A stretch of 43,484 nucleotides of DNA from an uncultured Prevotella sp. (lineage in GTDB: Bacteria > Bacteroidota > Bacteroidia > Bacteroidales > Bacteroidaceae). Under the pieces are notes generated by a model. That model ran no database searches, was not told where the DNA came from, and saw only the letters and a program-made list of their open reading frames with translations. This document shows, piece by piece, positions 40,884 to 43,484 of the stretch. Location of the stretch: positions 1-43,484 of the forward strand of contig ONDK01000016.1 of the NCBI GenBank assembly GCA_900316565.1, in the 5' to 3' direction. Each line of letters starts with the position of its first letter. Within the stretch, counting starts at the first letter, position 1. The translations under genes and the position numbers were made by a program.

Positions 40884-42716
40884 TTACTCCAGTTCGGACA
40901 GTTCCAGCCAACGCATCTCCTTTTCGTCGAGCTCCTCCTTCAGCACCGGCAGACGCTTGCTCTTCTCCGTCAGCTCGTCGACGGAGAGCGTGCCGGAACA
41001 GAGGGCTGCTTCAAGACTCTTCTGCTCTTCCTCAAGGGCCTTTATGTCTTTCGAGAGCTGTTCGAACTCACGTTTCTCCTTAAACGACATGCGCTTGCGG
41101 GTGTCATGATGGTAGTCCTTTTTTGTCGGCTTGCTGTCTCCCTGTTGCGACTTTGTGGACGATGATGCCTTGGACGCACCTTGCTGGTTTTCCTTTGCCG
41201 TGAGCTTCTCGTACTCGCGGTACTGGGTGTAGTTGCCAGGGAAGTCCTTAATGTCGCCATTGCCGCGGAAGACGAGCAGGTGGTCGACGACCTTGTCCAT
41301 GAAGTACCTGTCGTGGCTCACCACGATAACGCATCCCGGGAAGTCCTGAAGATATTCCTCCAGCACCTGCAGCGTCTGTATGTCGAGGTCGTTGGTAGGC
41401 TCGTCGAGAACGAGGAAATTGGGATTTTTCATCAGTACGGTACACAGGTAGAGCTTACGCTTCTGACCTCCCGACAACTTGGCCACATAGTTGTACTGTT
41501 CTTCGCGGGTGAAGAGGAAGTAGTTGAGGAACTGCGATGCTGTCATGTGGCGTCCGCCACCAAGGTCTATGTAGTCGGCAATGTCGGTGATGACATCTAT
41601 GACCTTCTGGTCCTCACGGAATTGCAGCCCTTCCTGTGAAAAATAACCGAAACGTACCGTCTCGCCGATATCGAAGCGTCCGCTGTCGGGAGGCACCATA
41701 CCAAGGAGCATCTTTATGAATGTCGACTTTCCCGTACCGTTGTTGCCGACGATGCCCATCTTCTCGAAGCGTGCGAAGTTGTAATAGAAGTCCTTAAGTA
41801 TGATTTTTTCTCCTTCGGTACCGTCGGTGTTCCTTATAGGAAAAGACTTGCTGACATACTGACATTCGAAAATCTTTGAACCGATGTAGACATTGCTTGC
41901 CTTCAGACGCACCTGTCGCTCCTCGATTCTCTGTTTGGCCCTGCGCTCCAGGTCCTCGAAGGCATCCTCACGATAGCGTGCCTTATGACCGCGTGCCTGT
42001 GGCATCCGTCTCATCCATTCGAGCTCCTTCCGATAGAGGTTGTTGACGCGGGCTAGTTCTGCACGGCGGTTGTCAATGCGCTCCTGCCGCTTCTCCAGAT
42101 AATAGGAGAAGTTGCCACGGTAGGTGTATATGGTCTTGTCGTCGAGTTCCAGGATGACGTTGCAGACGTTGTCGAGAAAGTAACGGTCGTGGGTGACCAT
42201 GAACAGTGTCTTGTTGCCGCGGTTGAGGTAGTTCTCAAGCCATTCTATCATATGGAGGTCTAGGTGGTTCGTCGGCTCGTCGAGGATGATGAAGTCGGGC
42301 TCTGTGATGAGGACATTGGCCAAGGCAACACGTTTCTGCTGACCGCCGCTGAGCTGCCCCATTGGCTGCTCGAAGTCGGGAATCTGCAACTGTGTGAGAA
42401 TCTGCTTGGCTTTCAGCACCCGCTCGGGCTCTCCGTGATGGTTGAAGCAGGCATCCAGGACACTCTCCTTGGGGTCGAAAGCCGGTGCCTGCTCCAGGTA
42501 TCCCACCTTTATGTCATTATGATATACGATATTGCCTGAGTCGTATCCTTCCTTTCCTGTGAGTACAGAGAGCAGGGTAGACTTTCCGGTTCCGTTTTTT
42601 GCTATTAGTCCGACCTTCTGCCCTTCGGCTATGGAGAATGAGATATTCTCGAAAAGGACTTGCGCTCCGAAAGACTTTGTCAGGTTTTGGACATCAAGAT
42701 ATGGTGTTTGAGACAT
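40884..42716 (-). CDS. ABC-F ATPase, Uup type
   Basis: Ribosome- or DNA-associated ABC-F protein of the Uup class. The 610 residues contain Walker A GKSTLLSVLTG (after IAKNGT), signature LSGGQQKRVALA and DEPTNHLDLHMIEWLE. The linker is rich in Arg/Glu (YLEKRQERIDNRRAELARV, then RRMPQARGHKARYRED). The second domain has GNNGTGKSTF, LSGGQKRKLYL and LDEPTNDLDIQTLQVLEEYL. The tail, from about residue 520, is a Gln/Ser/Lys linker and a coiled coil (MSFKEKREFEQLSKDIKALE onward), the DNA-binding region in Uup. Second ABC-F gene in the window, distinct from that at 8.4-10.4 kb. It lies 43 nt after engB. Confidence 0.9.
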   Translation of the reverse strand: MSQTPYLDVQNLTKSFGAQVLFENISFSIAEGQKVGLIAKNGTGKSTLLSVLTGKEGYDSGNIVYHNDIKVGYLEQAPAFDPKESVLDACFNHHGEPERVLKAKQILTQLQIPDFEQPMGQLSGGQQKRVALANVLITEPDFIILDEPTNHLDLHMIEWLENYLNRGNKTLFMVTHDRYFLDNVCNVILELDDKTIYTYRGNFSYYLEKRQERIDNRRAELARVNNLYRKELEWMRRMPQARGHKARYREDAFEDLERRAKQRIEERQVRLKASNVYIGSKIFECQYVSKSFPIRNTDGTEGEKIILKDFYYNFARFEKMGIVGNNGTGKSTFIKMLLGMVPPDSGRFDIGETVRFGYFSQEGLQFREDQKVIDVITDIADYIDLGGGRHMTASQFLNYFLFTREEQYNYVAKLSGGQKRKLYLCTVLMKNPNFLVLDEPTNDLDIQTLQVLEEYLQDFPGCVIVVSHDRYFMDKVVDHLLVFRGNGDIKDFPGNYTQYREYEKLTAKENQQGASKASSSTKSQQGDSKPTKKDYHHDTRKRMSFKEKREFEQLSKDIKALEEEQKSLEAALCSGTLSVDELTEKSKRLPVLKEELDEKEMRWLELSELE

Positions 42717-42759
42717 GACTTTATTATTGCGGGGTGTTGAAAAAATGATATTTAGGACA

Positions 42760-43365
42760 TTACTCCTGGGACTGCATGGAATGGTTTATCTCATCAATGT
42801 AGTTGAGTACCTCGTCGCGTCCTGACTTGCTTGCGGCACTCGTGATGAAATAGGGCGGGAGAGTCTCCCAGGTGTTCTTCAACGTCTTCATCCACTGTAT
42901 GGCGTTTGTTTTTGCGCGTGATGGCGTCAGCTTGTCGGCTTTGGTGAAGATGATGGCGAAGGGTACACCGTTCTCACCGAGCCAGTCGATGAAAGTCCTG
43001 TCTATCTTCTTCTGCTCATGGCGTATGTCGATGAGCACGAACAGACAGCAGAGCTGCTGACGCTTCAGGATATACCCAGTGTTCATTATCTGGAGATTAC
43101 GCTCCGTCGTCTTTGAGCGTGCATAGCCGTAGCCTGGGAGATCGACGATATACCACTGGTCATTTATCATGAAATGGTTTATGAGCAGGGTCTTGCCAGG
43201 TGTGGCCGATGTCTTTGCCAGTCCCTTGTGGTTGCAGAGCATGTTTATGAGACTCGACTTGCCGACATTGGAACGGCCTATGAAAGCGTATTCCGGCTTG
43301 TCGTCCTGCGGACAGCGGTCTACCGACGGTGCCGATATGATGAATTCAGATTTGGTAATATTCAT
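42760..43365 (-). CDS. engB: Ribosome biogenesis GTP-binding protein EngB (YsxC/YihA)
   Basis: EngB is a GTPase needed for 50S ribosomal subunit assembly. I start it at 43365 ([19 protein letters not shown]); the longer frame to 43446 passes a promoter-like element. The 201 residues hold G1 GRSNVGKS, G2 region [10 protein letters not shown]3 DLPGYGYA, G4 TKAD and G5 SAAS. The [16 protein letters not shown] stretch between G3 and G4 is typical. It is the first gene of an engB-uup run. Confidence 0.95.
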   Translation of the reverse strand: MNITKSEFIISAPSVDRCPQDDKPEYAFIGRSNVGKSSLINMLCNHKGLAKTSATPGKTLLINHFMINDQWYIVDLPGYGYARSKTTERNLQIMNTGYILKRQQLCCLFVLIDIRHEQKKIDRTFIDWLGENGVPFAIIFTKADKLTPSRAKTNAIQWMKTLKNTWETLPPYFITSAASKSGRDEVLNYIDEINHSMQSQE

Positions 43366-43388
43366 TTCTTTTTTGTAAAAAACCGGTA

Positions 43389-43396
43389 CAAACTTA
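43389..43396 (-). promoter_or_regulatory. Candidate -7 element for engB
   Basis: TAAGTTTG on the minus strand, 24 nt before the chosen start. The window's last 40 nt also hold a TGCGGCT/AGCCGCA hairpin (43467-43483). Confidence 0.4.
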
Positions 43397-43484
43397 TATA
43401 AAATTTTTGAGATTTTACACCAGTAGGATAAAAAAGTTGAGGCCACAACGCAAATAACTGCTGAGATGCGGCTGAAAGCCGCAA

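Noticed and set aside
1-43484. tRNA or rRNA genes
   Set aside because: No cloverleaf-like sequence with a GTTCRANNC T-loop, nor any rRNA-like stretch, was seen in the spacers.

Overview
The window reads as ordinary chromosome of a Bacteroidales bacterium, most likely Prevotellaceae. Several spacers carry the Bacteroidota housekeeping promoter form (TTTG, 19-20 nt, TAnnTTTG). The gene content also fits: a DUF3127 OB-fold protein, a thioester-less 1890-aa alpha-2-macroglobulin, a methionine synthase without reactivation domain, a split glycine decarboxylase, and a short carboxyltransferase/biotin-carrier cassette. No phage, transposase, CRISPR array, rRNA or tRNA was seen. The genus is an inference from style, not from a marker gene.

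Layout. 0-12.1 kb is mostly minus strand: folB behind a class II ribonucleotide-reductase-like protein that lacks the catalytic barrel; a plus-strand nitroreductase; a metA - U32 hydroxylase-like - zinc-ribbon lipoprotein run; a secreted M13 peptidase; an ABC-F ATPase; a TerB/DnaJ membrane co-chaperone; and an orphan HsdR-N nuclease-fold protein. The last is divergent from holA, and the two promoters are interleaved. 12.2-25.4 kb is plus strand: holA, a 1.1-kb AT-rich gene-free stretch, an XRE regulator, an imperfect ~65-nt tandem repeat, metH, then a complete glycine-cleavage/lipoate cluster (lplA-gcvT-gcvH-gcvPA-gcvPB-lpd). 25.5-43.4 kb is mostly minus strand: DUF3127 protein, MscS-like channel, (plus) BadF/NagK-like kinase, map-tsaD-pncC, the giant alpha-2-macroglobulin, the mmdA / 49-aa small subunit / biotin carrier cassette, a Uup-type ABC-F ATPase and engB.

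How the genes work together. metA and metH supply methionine by separate steps, and the metA active site predicts acetyl-CoA rather than succinyl-CoA use. LplA loads lipoate on GcvH, which shuttles the aminomethyl group between GcvP (two chains) and GcvT and is re-oxidised by Lpd; the methylene-THF formed can feed the folate pool that MetH and FolB belong to. The carboxyltransferase cassette fits the succinate/propionate branch of Prevotella-type fermentation, but no biotin carboxylase or sodium-pump beta subunit is present here.

Most unusual items: the barrel-less NrdJ-like protein; the XRE island with many TGTAAA half-sites upstream and a 65-nt dyad-bounded repeat downstream; an unannotated 49-aa carboxylase small subunit; a SusC-plug-like motif at the bait-region position of the macroglobulin; an SSB-like acidic tail on the DUF3127 protein; and mutually exclusive face-to-face promoters between the HsdR-N gene and holA.
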